DNA from: Leucocoprinus leucothites
Lineage: Eukaryota; Basidiomycota; Agaricomycetes; Agaricales; Agaricaceae
Direction of reading: 5' to 3'
Assembly (NCBI GenBank): GCA_013368445.1
Contig: JAACJO010000005.1
Span: forward strand, 2,418,001 to 2,482,000
DNA: 64,000 bases
Below are positions 10,673-22,248 of this stretch, piece by piece. The position numbers were made by a program, and so were the translations under genes. The first letter of the stretch is position 1, and the number at the start of each line of letters is the position of its first letter. A model generated the notes under the pieces. The model was not told where the DNA came from, made no database searches, and worked only from the letters and a program-made list of their open reading frames with translations.

Positions 10673-12520
10673 ATGCAGCGCACCCAGAGGGTTGATATTT
10701 TCTGGGATTTCGGTCAGTTTCATTGCGAGCTTGGGTCGAGGACCATACGTGACACTGATCAATGTCGCCAGCGACTACCCCTATCGATGGAGACGTTTCT
10801 GGGTACCAAATAGCAAAAGGGCTAAGGGAAATAGCCGATTCATATGGTCTAGTGCGCTCGTTCCGGACGTATCTAGACGTCGTCAGGCAGCAGCATCCCG
10901 GGTTCTCAAAGTTAAAGAGAGAACTATATACGTCTGGGATCTCTATTATCGACTGTCCTAGCACTTCAAGAGAGGATGTAGCGGATAAAGCTATGATTGG
11001 TGGGTTGCACAATTTTATAAATAACCTAAATAACTTAACGTCATTCAGTGGACATTTTGACTTTAGTGATGGACGAAAGTCCAGCCCACACTATTCTGGT
11101 CGCCACTGGGGACCAGGACATTTCCTATGCTCTGGCTATCTTAAGGCTTCGCAGATTCAGAGTCATTCTGGTATATCCAACAGGCACTCATGAATGTCTG
11201 GTAATGCAATCGGATGAGAGCATCAACTGGCACAGACGAATTCTTGGCAGAGATTCAAGCGAGAGCGACCAGGATGACCTTTCGTCTTCCTCATCATCTT
11301 CTTCACCCTCCCCGTCTTCCAAACACTCGATCACGCCCTACATCCCTTATTCCTCTGCCCCACCCATCAACGGCTTTCCCTCTTCAGCTAGCGCGCAAAT
11401 GTCTACAGGGGGCCACTCAAAACATGTTGGAACTTCAGGCCGTCGAACTAGTTCTCCGCGGCATCAAATTGCCAAACTGAATGCGAACTCCCCCTTAATT
11501 GATGTTCAACCCCCTCATAGGCCATCACTCACTCCTCCCTTGATAGTCAGCCCTCATAAGTCCCGAGCTCCAAGTTCCATTGGAAGCTTCCGTGAAGCCA
11601 GTCTTTTATCCGCTGGATCTCGCGGAGTGTCAACTGCTGATGCAAAACCACGAGCGCGATCAGATACCGTCTCCGGAGGATTCTTTTTCTCGTCCCCTCC
11701 TAGTTTTCCTCTTGGTCTACCTCCGACGGCTATTAAAACCCCCACTCCAAGAGCTGCTCCCGAGATTAGTCCTGTGTCGTCGCATTCTTCGGGAGGTTTT
11801 GCGATCGTCAACCGCCCAACTCCTGAGCGGCATCTTGATCAGGGGCGCAGAGCCGCCGGAGCATCACAACCTGAAGCAACCTCCATCCCCATTCCACTAG
11901 AGCCTCTTAATGGACCAACTCAAATACTCCCCACGGCTGCCCCGCCAACCACGCCCGCCCCGAGTATAAACCTCCAAGGGAATACCCCAACGATAGCTGC
12001 TGTAGACCCTGCGCCCGGGGCTATAGATAAAGCGACTTCATTGGCTACCCCCGACACGCCACGAGCACCTGTTCCAGCAAAAGTACCACATTCAGGAGCG
12101 ACGACAAGGACGGATCGCTTAGCTGTAGCCTCTCAAGGATTTGACAACAAACAGGCAGCGACCGTAGGCGCGTCGAGCTCGGCAGCAACCCTAAAACCCC
12201 GGGCCACGTTAAACCCACCAAAACCGGTGAAAGTGGTCGCTGCAAATTCCGCCACAACTTCCGGCCCTCCCAAGTCGGTACCAGTAATCTACCGCCCTTT
12301 GGTCAAGTGCCTACGAGTTCCAAACCAGCACGGTATCATGTGGTTCAACCAAAGCCAGGTTGCAAGTGCGATCCTCAGGATCAACCCTCAAGTATACAAG
12401 ACCGCAGGGGTGAAGAAGTGGGGTGCATATGCCTTGGCAGCTCAGAAAGCTGGTATTGTCTCATTACGGGGAGAAACGATTTCACTCAGTGTTGAGTGGC
12501 TGAATGTTCCCGTCCCCTGA
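10673..12520 (+). CDS. NYN-domain protein, array member 1
   Basis: Exons 10673-10712, 10772-10999 and 11049-12520, giving 579 aa. Residues 1 to about 155 form an NYN domain (PIN-like fold, related to MARF1/LabA): VDIFWDF with Asp12, then Val90-Asp91, then ATGDQD with Asp111 and Asp113, then LRLRRFRVILV. The Asn that usually follows the first Asp is replaced by an Ala-Thr-Thr stretch. Residues about 160-490 are Ser/Pro-rich linker. The C-terminal 80 residues (YRPLVKCL, then YKTAGVKKWGAYALAAQKAG) look like a winged helix, perhaps a distant LOTUS/OST-HTH. NYN domains cut RNA when all acidic residues are present, so activity here is possible. Both introns are phase 1 and sit at the same positions as in the five paralogues downstream. 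Confidence 0.8.
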
Positions 12521-12851
12521 GCTAGTAGGACTGCTGTCTTCCTGTCTTGCTTTTCTTGATACCCTGGGGGTATCCTTGATCATAGTTGTTGATGTTTATA
12601 ATGCTTGTAGTAGATTCGTGCGTACGGTGATGCAAAAAACGCCTTGCGCCCATTACCTCGACAGTTATCATCAGAGCCAGTTTCAAGCGTGTCTTCTGGG
12701 CGATTCCCACGAGGTGAACCGCCGAACTTGAGAAGAGCGCCCTCTTTTGATTGATCTAGCTTCCGGCACGGATGTTGAACGGCACAGGTTAATTGTCCCC
12801 TCGTGTACACAGCAGTCGTGCTGGCCCCCCGGGCGCTTCCCATCTTCTTCT
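12521..12851. other. Spacer in NYN array
   Basis: 331 bp between array members 1 and 2. It must hold terminator and promoter. No other gene or clear motif was seen. Confidence 0.4.
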
Positions 12852-14247
12852 ATGCATAAGCGTACGGGACATGATGTTGCTATATTCTGGGATTATGGTC
12901 TGGTCAAATTCCCTTCTTTTTCACTTATATGCTAAATGTCGCATTTCGCAGAAAATTGTCCTGCACCAGCAAATGCCTCTGGATGGGAGACTGTGAAGGA
13001 AATACGCCGTGCTGCTCAGAATTATGGAAGCATTAAAGTATTCAGAGCATACCTAGAGCTTCCCGCTTATGCCAGCTCTCCGGATTCGAGGTCTTTCCAG
13101 CTTCGCTCTGAACTGCAGTCGTCCGGTGTGTCACTTACGGATTGTCCACACAATGGGCGCAAAGACGTCGCAGACAAAATGATACTCGGTTCGTGCACGC
13201 TATCTCCTCTACAATTCATGGCCCTCAACCCGTGATTCCTAACCCTCAGTTGATATGATGGCCCATGCCATTGACAATCCTGCTCCCTGGACTTACATTC
13301 TGGTAACCGGAGACAGAGACTTTGCCTATGCCATTTCGGTTCTGAATCTGCGACGATATCAAGTTATTCTGGTTTCTCCTCCAACTGCTCACATTAGCTT
13401 GAAGTCACAAGCCACAGCATGCCTAGATTGGAACCAAATTCTTGCAAGATTAACAGCCTCCGGCTCAACTCGTAAGCCAGTCCTAAATCCAGAGCCCGCG
13501 CCCATTCCTCAATCTACTCCCACCAACATATCACTCTCCTCATGGCAGGAGAGGCGTGCGTCCTCTTCCTCCTCAGGTAGCGATACCCGGAAGCCAGGAT
13601 TGGACGAAGTGGATCTTGTCAGTTACCTCAGGGGCTGCCGGCGGCACCGTCAGTCGTCAGTTTCCTCTGAGGCCTCACAGAGCATCATTTCTGAATCTCA
13701 GAATGACAGCACTACACATACTGCCTATTTTTCCGCCTCAGAAACGCTCTCAACTTCCTCACATCTACCGGTTCCTTCAACGAGCCTTGGAAGAGGACAC
13801 CGCTCCGACTCTACCACTAGCGGCTACTTTCACTTCGTTCCTCTCGATCAACCTCCTGGTTCACCCTTAGACTCATCACATCCTATTTCTACTCCCCCCC
13901 ACGGAGTCTCCCCTTTGGGGCCAATTCCTAAGCTCGGTTCAGAATACCAACCTCAAGTTACACCGAGGCCTGAGCCAAACCTACCCGCACGACCTCCCTC
14001 CTTGCCAATCTCGAAGCCTTCTGTACCAAAAATGTTCATACCATTGGTGAATCTACTCAGAGAACATTTGGCAAAGGGATCTCCATGTCCCTCGCGCGAA
14101 GATTTGGCTCGCGTGCTGGACCAGAGAAGTGGTGTTTATTCTATGGCGGGCGTCGAAAAATTTGGGCAATATATTGCCCTGGCGGAAAAATACAGGATCG
14201 TTACCCAAGGACGACCAGGCGTTGCTTTAAGATATGAGTGGACATAA
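12852..14247 (+). CDS. NYN-domain protein, array member 2
   Basis: Exons 12852-12897, 12952-13188 and 13250-14247, giving 426 aa. This member has the most complete NYN active site of the six: VAIFWDYENCPAPANASGW (Asp14, with the classical E-N-C), Val95-Asp96, and VTGDRDFAYAIS with Asp116 and Asp118. It also has the family block SSGVSLTDCPHNGRKDVADK before the second intron. A Ser-rich linker follows, then a C-terminal winged-helix-like region (FIPLVNLLREHL, VYSMAGVEKFGQYIALAEKY). By family knowledge this is the member most likely to be an active endoribonuclease; the substrate is unknown. Intron positions and phases match the neighbours, showing descent by tandem duplication. Confidence 0.83.
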
Positions 14248-14599
14248 TTCTGGTGTCGTGATGTCGATGCTTCTTACCTGGACGTTTACTCGCTTTGAAT
14301 CTGTTTCGATATTGCTGCCCCTGATGCTTTGTGTATAAACCTATTTTGCTTATATATTCATATGTACCACTGTATACTAATATAGTAGTGACAGCCAAGT
14401 TCATTGGTAGCCGTAGACATGTCAAAAAGGAGTGGTGGCTGATTTGATCGGAAGAGTGCGGGGTTGCTTTTATCAGCTCCTTCGCATGGTTCCTAAGAAT
14501 CACTCACTCATGTCACATAGTTCAGACGCTGAATCACCACCCGTAGGCGCATGCAAATAACACGCACGGCGTGTTTAACATTGGATTTTCACCATCGAC
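14248..14599. other. Spacer in NYN array
   Basis: 352 bp between array members 2 and 3; AT-rich in its first half. No gene, RNA or repeat recognised. Confidence 0.4.
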
Positions 14600-16379
14600 A
14601 TGCGAGAAGACGACGTAGCTATATTATGGGATCTAGGTATGCTCTCGAGGCTTTCATCAGCTATTTGGTCGCTTAGGGGCATCCCTTGGGCCTCAACCAC
14701 CGCAGATATGTGTCCAATACCTCACTTTATGTCGGGCTACAAGGCTGTCGAGAACATCAGAGTAATAGCGCAGAAATTGGGCATTGTCAGAAGTTTTCGA
14801 GGGTACGCTGACTTGACTGGCCTCGGGCGCTCCGGATCCTTACAATTGAGGTCCGAACTCCAATCTTCTGGAGTTTCCTTGATTGACTGTCCAACTGCCG
14901 AACACAAGAGTATAGCAAGTAAAACCATGATCGGTGAGAGCACCGTTCTTTGACGACTCCCGGTTCATGCTCATGGAACCAACAGTTGATATGCTTACAC
15001 ATGCTGCCGACAATCCACCTCCATCCACTCTCGTCGTCATTGCTGGAAATAACGATTTTTCCTACGCAATCTCCATCTTGCGGCTTCGACGCTATGACAT
15101 TGTCCTAGTCTGCCCCAAGGAGCGTACAGCAGAACATTCTCAAGCCTCACTGTATCTAGATTGGTTCAGTGATATTCTAGGTCACTCACCTCCTGTGAAT
15201 GACGTTTCTCCTTCATCCCCAAGAGAGGACGCTCGTGCCAGATCCAACACCAACGCCGCCACCACGACGCTTCCTCCCCAGGCCCCTCTTAGCCAGGATA
15301 GAAACACGCCCTCCCTAGCAGGATTTGAATCCCTACTTTTGCCCAATCACCCCGGAACATTCCTTTCACACGAAGGAGTTGGTGATCCTATCCGTGGTTT
15401 GGGAGCCGTTGACAACAGAGATGAATATGACTGCTTTCCACCTACAGAACCCTTACCACCTCCCCCTTCGATGGCGCCAGTGCTTTTAGATACCAAAGAT
15501 GAAGGCGAGATGGAGAGAATGCACACTGTGACCCATCCGTTGACCCCCATAATATCTCTTGACGTCCAACGTCCGTCATCTGCCCCTCCGTCGTATCTGA
15601 GTTTTTCCCCTGCGCCTAGCCCATCCTCTGAAGACGTATATGCTCTCACGATGTCCCGACCCTTCGACGCGCAGGGGCTTGGTGAAGACCACTCTCTTAG
15701 TGATTTCATGGGCATCAGCATGAGCGAAATCGACCAACCCATATCCCAACCCCAATCACCCGGTGATACCTCAACCAATACCATCACGCCTCAAAGCTGG
15801 GTAGAAGAGAGTTCTAGTGTATTCTCTAGCAATCGACCAGCCCCTCGTTCCTTCGAACAATCCAATTTTCCCCAAGCTCCAGCTCCTGATTCAACATCTC
15901 GATCTTCAACATCAACGTCTTATAATCTACCGCTACCGACGCCGAGACCATCCGCCCCTTCTGTCGAGCGTATCCCATCTCCTTCCCTTAAAGCTGTTGC
16001 CTTGGGACATAATTCCAAAACATCACCCAGCCTCGAAACTCTTTTACCACCAGGACCACTTACCCCAACAGCACCACCTCTTCCAAACCCTTCACCTACC
16101 TTCCATCCTCCAGCACCGGATGTTATTCCGGATCATTTTAAACCACTGGTTAAAAAATTGCAACTCTGTCGAGCTCAGGGTCAAGTACAACCTCTGAGAC
16201 CCGGTATTGCAGCAGAGATCGTCAGTGCCCATAGAGGTGAAATGGAAAAAATCAATGCTTCGAGCTTCTTGCGGTACGCGCAATTGGCAGAACAGGCAGG
16301 CATCGTAGAATTATCTCTTCCTGGAGAAAAGCCCTGGATCGCTTTGCGCCCCGAATTGTATGAATATCATCTTGAATAG
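14600..16379 (+). CDS. NYN-domain protein, array member 3
   Basis: Exons 14600-14636, 14706-14933 and 14986-16379, giving 552 aa. The NYN domain begins almost at the first residue (DDVAILWDLDMCPIP, Asp11), with Val89-Asp90. The third motif reads IAGNNDFSYAIS, so the usual Gly-Asp is Gly-Asn here: Asn110 replaces one acidic residue while Asp112 is kept. A long Pro/Ser-rich linker precedes the C-terminal winged-helix-like domain (FKPLVKKLQLC, then SSFLRYAQLAEQAGIVEL). It groups with members 1 and 2 by LRLRRYDIVLV and by the SSGVSLIDCP block. Nuclease activity may be weakened. Same three-exon plan as its neighbours. Confidence 0.8.
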
Positions 16380-16619
16380 ACTTTGTTCCCCCCACATTGG
16401 CATTAGCTGTTTCATTTGTATTCTCTTCGGATTTGTTGTTACTATTGTTGAAATACTGGCAGCCGATGCTACTTGGTCTTGGTTCACATGCTTGACTGTG
16501 TACCCATCAAAAGAAATGGAAGCATCACGGTACGCTGGGCAGTTGATTCAAGCTGCGGACTTGGCTTCCGGCTTCTCTGCGTCCTTCACCATCGCTCAAA
16601 ATTCCCCTTAGGTGTTAGT

Positions 16620-18089
16620 ATGCCTCAGCCAAAGGTCAAAGTATTCTGGGACCTCGGTGAGAGAACATACTTGAGGCTCGCAGCTCCAAGGCCAAATGCT
16701 CAATTAACTGTTAATTTCAACCAGAGACCTGTCCACCTCCCACATCATCATATACATCTCCCTGGGAGATTTTGAAAGATTTCAGACTTTTCACAAGCCA
16801 TTTCGGCGCCGCAACTACCACCAAGGCGTATTACAACTCGAATAAACCTTTCAATGGGAGGAATGACCCGTCCATGGAGTCTTTCAGGGCCGCACTACCT
16901 TCCATGGGCGTGAGCCTGGTAGACTGTTCATCGGTTCAAGGTTATTCGAAAGTCACTCCCACAAAAATGCTGGTTGGTGAGTAAACTTTTAAGCTGATAC
17001 AGACTATTGTTGAAAATTCCGGACTTAATCGCAACAGTGGATGCGTTGGTTTCCGCGATCGATGGATCTATGGGCTCAGATGATACGCAGAAGGATATAA
17101 TCATGATTATTTCTGGAGACGATAGCGCTCTCTATCCGATTTCCCTCCTCGTGTTCCGCAACTACACGGTCTTTCTTGTAGTCCCAGACGACGGTAATAA
17201 GGTCCAACCTGTCCAAGCCAGTCGCATCTTCAATTGGCATCGCGATGTTTTAGGCTTCAAACTTGGCAAAGAATCACCTGGAATCGCAGAGACCGAAGGG
17301 TCAACGTTACAATCGACTGGGTTCAGTAGAGCGCACATTGTCCGGGACACAAACCGGGGAGCTCCTCCATCACAACTGGGAGCGGCGGCGGCCTCAACCC
17401 CTTCGGTACATTCCTCGCTATCGAGAGGTGTCAGGTCGGACGCTACTCTTAGTATCACACCAAGGAGTAACGTGAAGTCATTACCTACGTCGGAGCCTTC
17501 TGACTCTCGTGCGCCTTCGGTATCGCGTTCAGATTCACCAGACCAGTTCGAGTCATTCCCCTCTCTAACCGTTCATGACGAACATCTTCGAACGAAATCT
17601 AAACCAGCCGCCTCGGACATTCAGTCCCATGACATGGACTTAAATTATGGTTGGGAGACAGGGGAGAGTGGTAATTGGGGTACTAATGGGGGCTGGGATG
17701 CAGCTAACAATCCTTGGGGAGGGGAGTCAGCTGAGGAGTCAAAGAAAGCAAAGGTTAGGCCTGATCCAGGGAGGGCAGACGAGCCTGGTCCTAGCCAGCC
17801 GTTGGTGGGACTGTCCGTGGAAGAACAATCCGATGTGCCAATAGAAGAGGTTCCTTTATCCGTTTTCGATCCACTTCTTCAAATATTGCGCGAGACGAAG
17901 AGGCGGTCCATGGGTAGGTCGAGGCTGGGAGAGGTTATGGCGAAGGAGAAGGGTATTTATAAAACCGCCAAAGTGAAAGGTTTTGCGGAGTACATCGCAC
18001 TTGCTGTTGCTAAAGACCTTATAATTGCCAGGGGAACTGACAACAATCAATATGTCAGGTTGCACCCAAAATTGAAGCGTGGCCAGTGA
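16620..18089 (+). CDS. NYN-domain protein with Trp-rich linker, array member 4
   Basis: Exons 16620-16656, 16725-16976 and 17038-18089, giving 446 aa. It starts MPQPKVKVFWDLETCPPP (Asp11), then SMGVSLVDCSSVQGY, Val97-Asp98, and MIISGDDSALYPISLL. In the last motif the second acidic position is Ser126. Residues 1 to about 170 are the NYN region. A Ser-rich linker contains a Trp block with W-G steps (NWGTNGGWDAANNPWGG) at about 17644-17722. The C-terminal part (FDPLLQILRETKRRSMGRS, then YKTAKVKGFAEYIALAVAKD) is the winged-helix-like domain. It belongs to the second sub-family with members 5 and 6. The altered active site suggests an RNA-binding or weakly active protein; this is inference. Confidence 0.8.
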
Positions 18090-18347
18090 ACTTACTGGTG
18101 GTACGCCCAATATACACATTGCCTGTTTGTTATATTACCCCCGATTTCCAACAGCTTCTGCGGGCTGTCTGTTCACACGGGCAAATTCCGAGAATGCCGT
18201 CTGCTTGCCATCAAACCTTGAGATATATAGCGTAACGTGTTCAAGAGCAGGCTTCACCTGAAGTTGAAGCTTAAAGAAGCCTGATCTACTCTCCACTCCA
18301 ACCACCATCGTCCCAGGCTGTGAACGTTTGAGCTTAAAGTACGGGTG

Positions 18348-20012
18348 ATGCCTCGACCTAAGATCAAAATATTCTGGGACCTAGGTGTGTATCAATCTAC
18401 TAAGTGTTGATCTGGCCCTCTCACATAGACCCTTTTTCCGCCTATGATAGTTACTTGCCCGTTGCCTACGTCATATTCATCCGTTGGGGAGTTGCTGAAG
18501 GACGTCAGGACATTCACTAGCAATTTTGGCGTTGTCACGAGTATCAAAGCTTACTGGGATAAAAGAAAATCAAGAGCAGTGGATGAATCCCTCCGCGCCG
18601 AGATGCCCTCAATGGGTGTCAACCTCGTCGATTGCTCCTCAATGCAGGGTTACACCAATGATGCCCTGACAAAAATGTTATCAGGTGAGGGAATCCAGAG
18701 CGTATCCGTACGATATTGATGAGAGGATGCTGTGTTTTCAAGTGGACGTCGTCATGTCGGCCATGGATGATCCAGTAAACACAGAAGCCTTCGAGGACGA
18801 TATCATCATGATTATTTCTGGGGACAAAAGTGTCTTGTACCCGATATCTCTCCTTATGTTCCGCAACTACACCGTTTTCCTCGTTGTGCCAGACGATGAC
18901 TCCAATACACAAGATTTCCAGGCTACTCGGGTTTTTAGCTGGAAAAAGGATGTCTTGAGATGCGCGCTAAGCCTAGAGCCAACGGGTACTTTGATCTCAG
19001 AAAACTTGAAGTCGTCTGTCAATGGGTGGATTGTCAACGGGACTCGCATTCCGCAGTTGAATCTGGACTCGCCATCAGTGGCGAGATCCCCTTCCAACGC
19101 GGTTTCCCCCCGGTCTGGACAACCAGCGCAGATATCTTCGCCCAGACCAATGACCACAGTAACTTCTCCGGCCGCAACATCCATGGACAGGGGTAGATCC
19201 ATACTGCCATCAGAACCTTCAACTTCGCGAGCTCCTTCAGTTCTGAGCCTCGGTTCTGATCCCCGCATTACTACCCAGCCTTTAATGAGCTTCGATGCCA
19301 CGGTCTCCGAGCCTCGCACTGCTACCAAGCCCCCAACGAGCTTCGATACCACAAATGCCACAGTCTCTGAACCCCGCGTTGCTACCAAGCCCCTCGGTGC
19401 CACAGTCTCCAAACCCGCGGGAAGGCTAGCATGAGCACACCGGTGTTATCGAGGACTCAGCCAGAAACGACCAAAGAAACGGTCCAACCGCCGAACACAC
19501 AGGAGCCTAGTGAGGGTTCTCAGCCCGTAGATGACTGGGCCGCAGCAGGGGGGTGGAGCCAGGGTGGTAGCTGGGAGACGGCTGGTTTCAATTGGTTGTC
19601 TGAACCAAGTCCAGCACCCAAAACCGCGGCTAAATCAAAGGAGGCTCCTAGGAAAATGGTACCTCTGGAGAGTAGCAAACCAAACATTCAGAAGAAGCCT
19701 CAAGCCCAAGCTCGAGATTCTGGGTCAACAAAGGAGAATAAAGGACCTCCAACGAAAACCGAGGTAAAAGCGTCCCACGATCCTCCCATGTCCGTCTTCG
19801 ATCCCCTAGTGGAAATTTTGCGAGGTGCAGAGAAAGAATCGATGATGAGGTCGCAGCTGGGGGAACAACTAGCGAAACGCAAGGGTCTCTATCAATCCGC
19901 AGGAGTAAGCGGATTTGGTGAATTCATCGGCCTTGCTGCTAAAAAGAATATTATCGCCGTGACTGGTGGTGACATAGGCCACCAGCAGGTGAAGCTCAGG
20001 AAGAGAAGGTGA
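18348..20012 (+). CDS. NYN-domain protein with Trp-rich linker, array member 5
   Basis: Exons 18348-18384, 18451-18684 and 18743-19377, then the rest of the protein in another frame (tentatively 19425-20012), about 497 aa. NYN motifs are IKIFWDLVTCPLPTSY (Asp11), Val91-Asp92 and MIISGDKSVLYPISLLMF, where Ser120 replaces the second acid. A minisatellite-like repeat at 19261-19425 precedes the break. A Trp block (DDWAAAGGWSQGGSWETAGF) lies at 19531-19599, and the winged-helix-like end (FDPLVEILRGAEKESMMRS, then QSAGVSGFGEFIGLA) is intact. The first frame stops at 19434 and the second opens at 19431. I bridge them with a 47-nt intron (19378-19424), but a true frameshift or assembly error is equally possible. 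Confidence 0.68.
19261..19425 (+). repeat. Imperfect coding tandem repeat in array member 5
   Basis: About three degenerate copies of a 42-60 nt unit, read as variants of EPRxATKPxxSFDxxxATVS. The units differ in length by multiples of 3, as expected for replication slippage under coding constraint. The repeat lies directly before the reading-frame change of array member 5. Confidence 0.75.
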
Positions 20013-20588
20013 TCGACTCACCTTGAAGTCTGTTTCAGTATATTTCACTTGTCGTATGGCTTTCGAGCCCTTCTGGGGCAATATTTTCCCGAAGCAATGT
20101 TGTCGATATTCCGTAATCGTTTCACCGGAGACTTTGATGGTTGCGAGATTGCATTGGTATAAAGCTGAGATAAACGACGAGTTAATGCAATACCATTATT
20201 GATTATGATTCTCGCGACGGACGCAGAATACGGAGTTGGGCGTGAATGGATGGTCGGAATTCGAGTATACAAACAACAATTTACTTTTCTGGTGTACATA
20301 AAGGGAAAGGCAAACACGAGGGTCGTCAACCAGCATTTACTGTGCTCACGACCGCACGACCGTGATGAGCGAAGACCTGCGGCACAGGCCCTAGTTAACC
20401 AAAGAAGAAACGCCAGAAAATCCCTTCAATGTACGGTCATTCAAACTCCGTACCTTCTACTAGTAGTGGAACTTCTAGTCGTTTCCGCGTTCGTTTCCCA
20501 CACCCAGCGGCATCACTTGGCTCTTATTCGGTGCGGATCCTTTGGCAACGTCCTAGCTCTTTATCCCATCTTGGATCAAGTAGACAAA
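20013..20588. other. Spacer in NYN array
   Basis: 576 bp, the longest gap inside the array. It holds only short open frames with no recognisable homology. Confidence 0.4.
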
Positions 20589-22204
20589 ATGCCTCAGCCC
20601 AAAATTAAGGTCTTCTGGGACTTAGGTGAGGGCTACTACCATCGTGTTCATAAAATCTCGGTAGTAAAACTCTCATAATTCAGAATCGTGCCCTCCACCC
20701 CATGCTTATGATGGATCTCCCTGGGACTTAGTGAAGGCGATCAGACTTTTCACCCTTCGTTTTGGGGTTGTCACCAGCTTCAAAGCGTATTGGGATCTTA
20801 GCAGACCCTCAACGACCAACACTGAGGCCCTTAAAGCTGTGATGCCCTCAATGGGCATTAACTTTGTGGACTGCTCCTTGGTGAAAGAATACGATCGAGA
20901 TGCTCTCTCGCGAACGCTATCAGGTAAGTCACTCAGCATGCTCTCTTATAACATCTTCCGCTTACGATTCACAAGCTGAAGTCTTATTGTCGGCCATTGA
21001 CGATCCGAGTGATCATGGCCCAGGAGGCAACATCATCATGATCTTCTCTGGGGACAGAGGGATCTTACATCCGATATCTTTGTTGATGCTTCGTGGATGT
21101 GCAATCTACCTGGTCGTTCCGGGCCAGTTCGATCGCCTTGAATTATCACGAGCAACCCAAGTTTTTGACTGGACTACTGACGTACTGGACCTCAAGCTCA
21201 ATACAAGTCCAGCGTCAGTATCTGTGTTGAACGCGGGTCAATCAGGATCATCAGGATCTAATGCTACGGGTCCGATTGCAAATAAGATGAGGCATTCATT
21301 GGATGTATCTCGTTCTGAAACTCCTCTAGTTTCTCCACCAAAACCTGCAGTTAGCGAGGTTGGATTTTTTCACTCTAAACCTCCACCGAGGTCCCCCCAA
21401 GCTGCCACACAGCCGCAGTTACCACCGTATACATCATTCACGAACGTAGCTTCGCTACTATCACCGCGTACACCACTCACGAATGTCGCTCCGTTGCACT
21501 CGATGTCCGCCACAGCCGGTACCCCGGCTAGGGCAGACACCAAGCCAATCATCGTACCTTCGCCCTCTGACTTCTCATCAGGTTCTCGCACGCCTTCTGT
21601 ACTTAGTCGGCGCTCAAGCAACCAAACATCAACGTTTGGCTCCACTTTGAGCAGACAAACGCGAGTAGACCTCACATATTCGCCTGAAAAACATCCAGGA
21701 AGCCCCGGGTTACCTAGACCAGAGCCAAGGCGACAGATCGAGGTCGCGCCAACCGACAATTGGGGAACGAACGGTGGTTGGAATGAGGGAGGCGGATGGG
21801 AGATCAATAGCTCTGATTGGTCAGTCAAACCAGAGAAAGAGCCAGAAGGGTTCCAAGCAGAGGCAGTACACAGGACCGGTCTGGCCATTGGACACCTGGT
21901 TCCTGAACCACTGCCTGGAATGCGAGATCTCCCATCTCACGTGGCGCTTCAGCCTGAAGCATCGACAGCCGACAACGACAACTCAGCATTCCTTCCCCTG
22001 CTGCAGTGCCTACAGAAGGCTAAGGCAGAGGGTAAGGTCCAGGTTTTAAGGTCCGTCCTTGGGATGGAACTGTCGAAAAATAAGAATATCTACTATGCAG
22101 CTGGTGTAACGACATTCAGTGGTTACGTTGCTCTTGCCGCACAAAGGGGACTTGTCACCTTGGGTGTAGTTGGAGGAGGTAAAGATTGGATATCGTTGTC
22201 ATAA
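20589..22204 (+). CDS. NYN-domain protein with Trp-rich linker, array member 6
   Basis: Exons 20589-20625, 20684-20923 and 20976-22204, giving 501 aa. It starts MPQPKIKVFWDLESCPPP (Asp11). The second motif reads Ala93-Glu94 instead of Val-Asp, and the third reads MIFSGDRGILHPISLLML with Gly121 at the second acidic position. It is therefore the most degenerate active site of the six. A Trp block (DNWGTNGGWNEGGGWEINSS) lies at about 21755-21820. The winged-helix-like end (FLPLLQCLQKAKAEGKVQVL, then YAAGVTTFSGYVALAAQRG) closes the protein. It faces the TACO1 gene tail to tail with only 44 bp between stop codons, marking the end of the array. Confidence 0.8.
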
Positions 22205-22248
22205 GTGATTAAATACGTTCACCAGCTCCTTGACTAGTTAGGGATATG

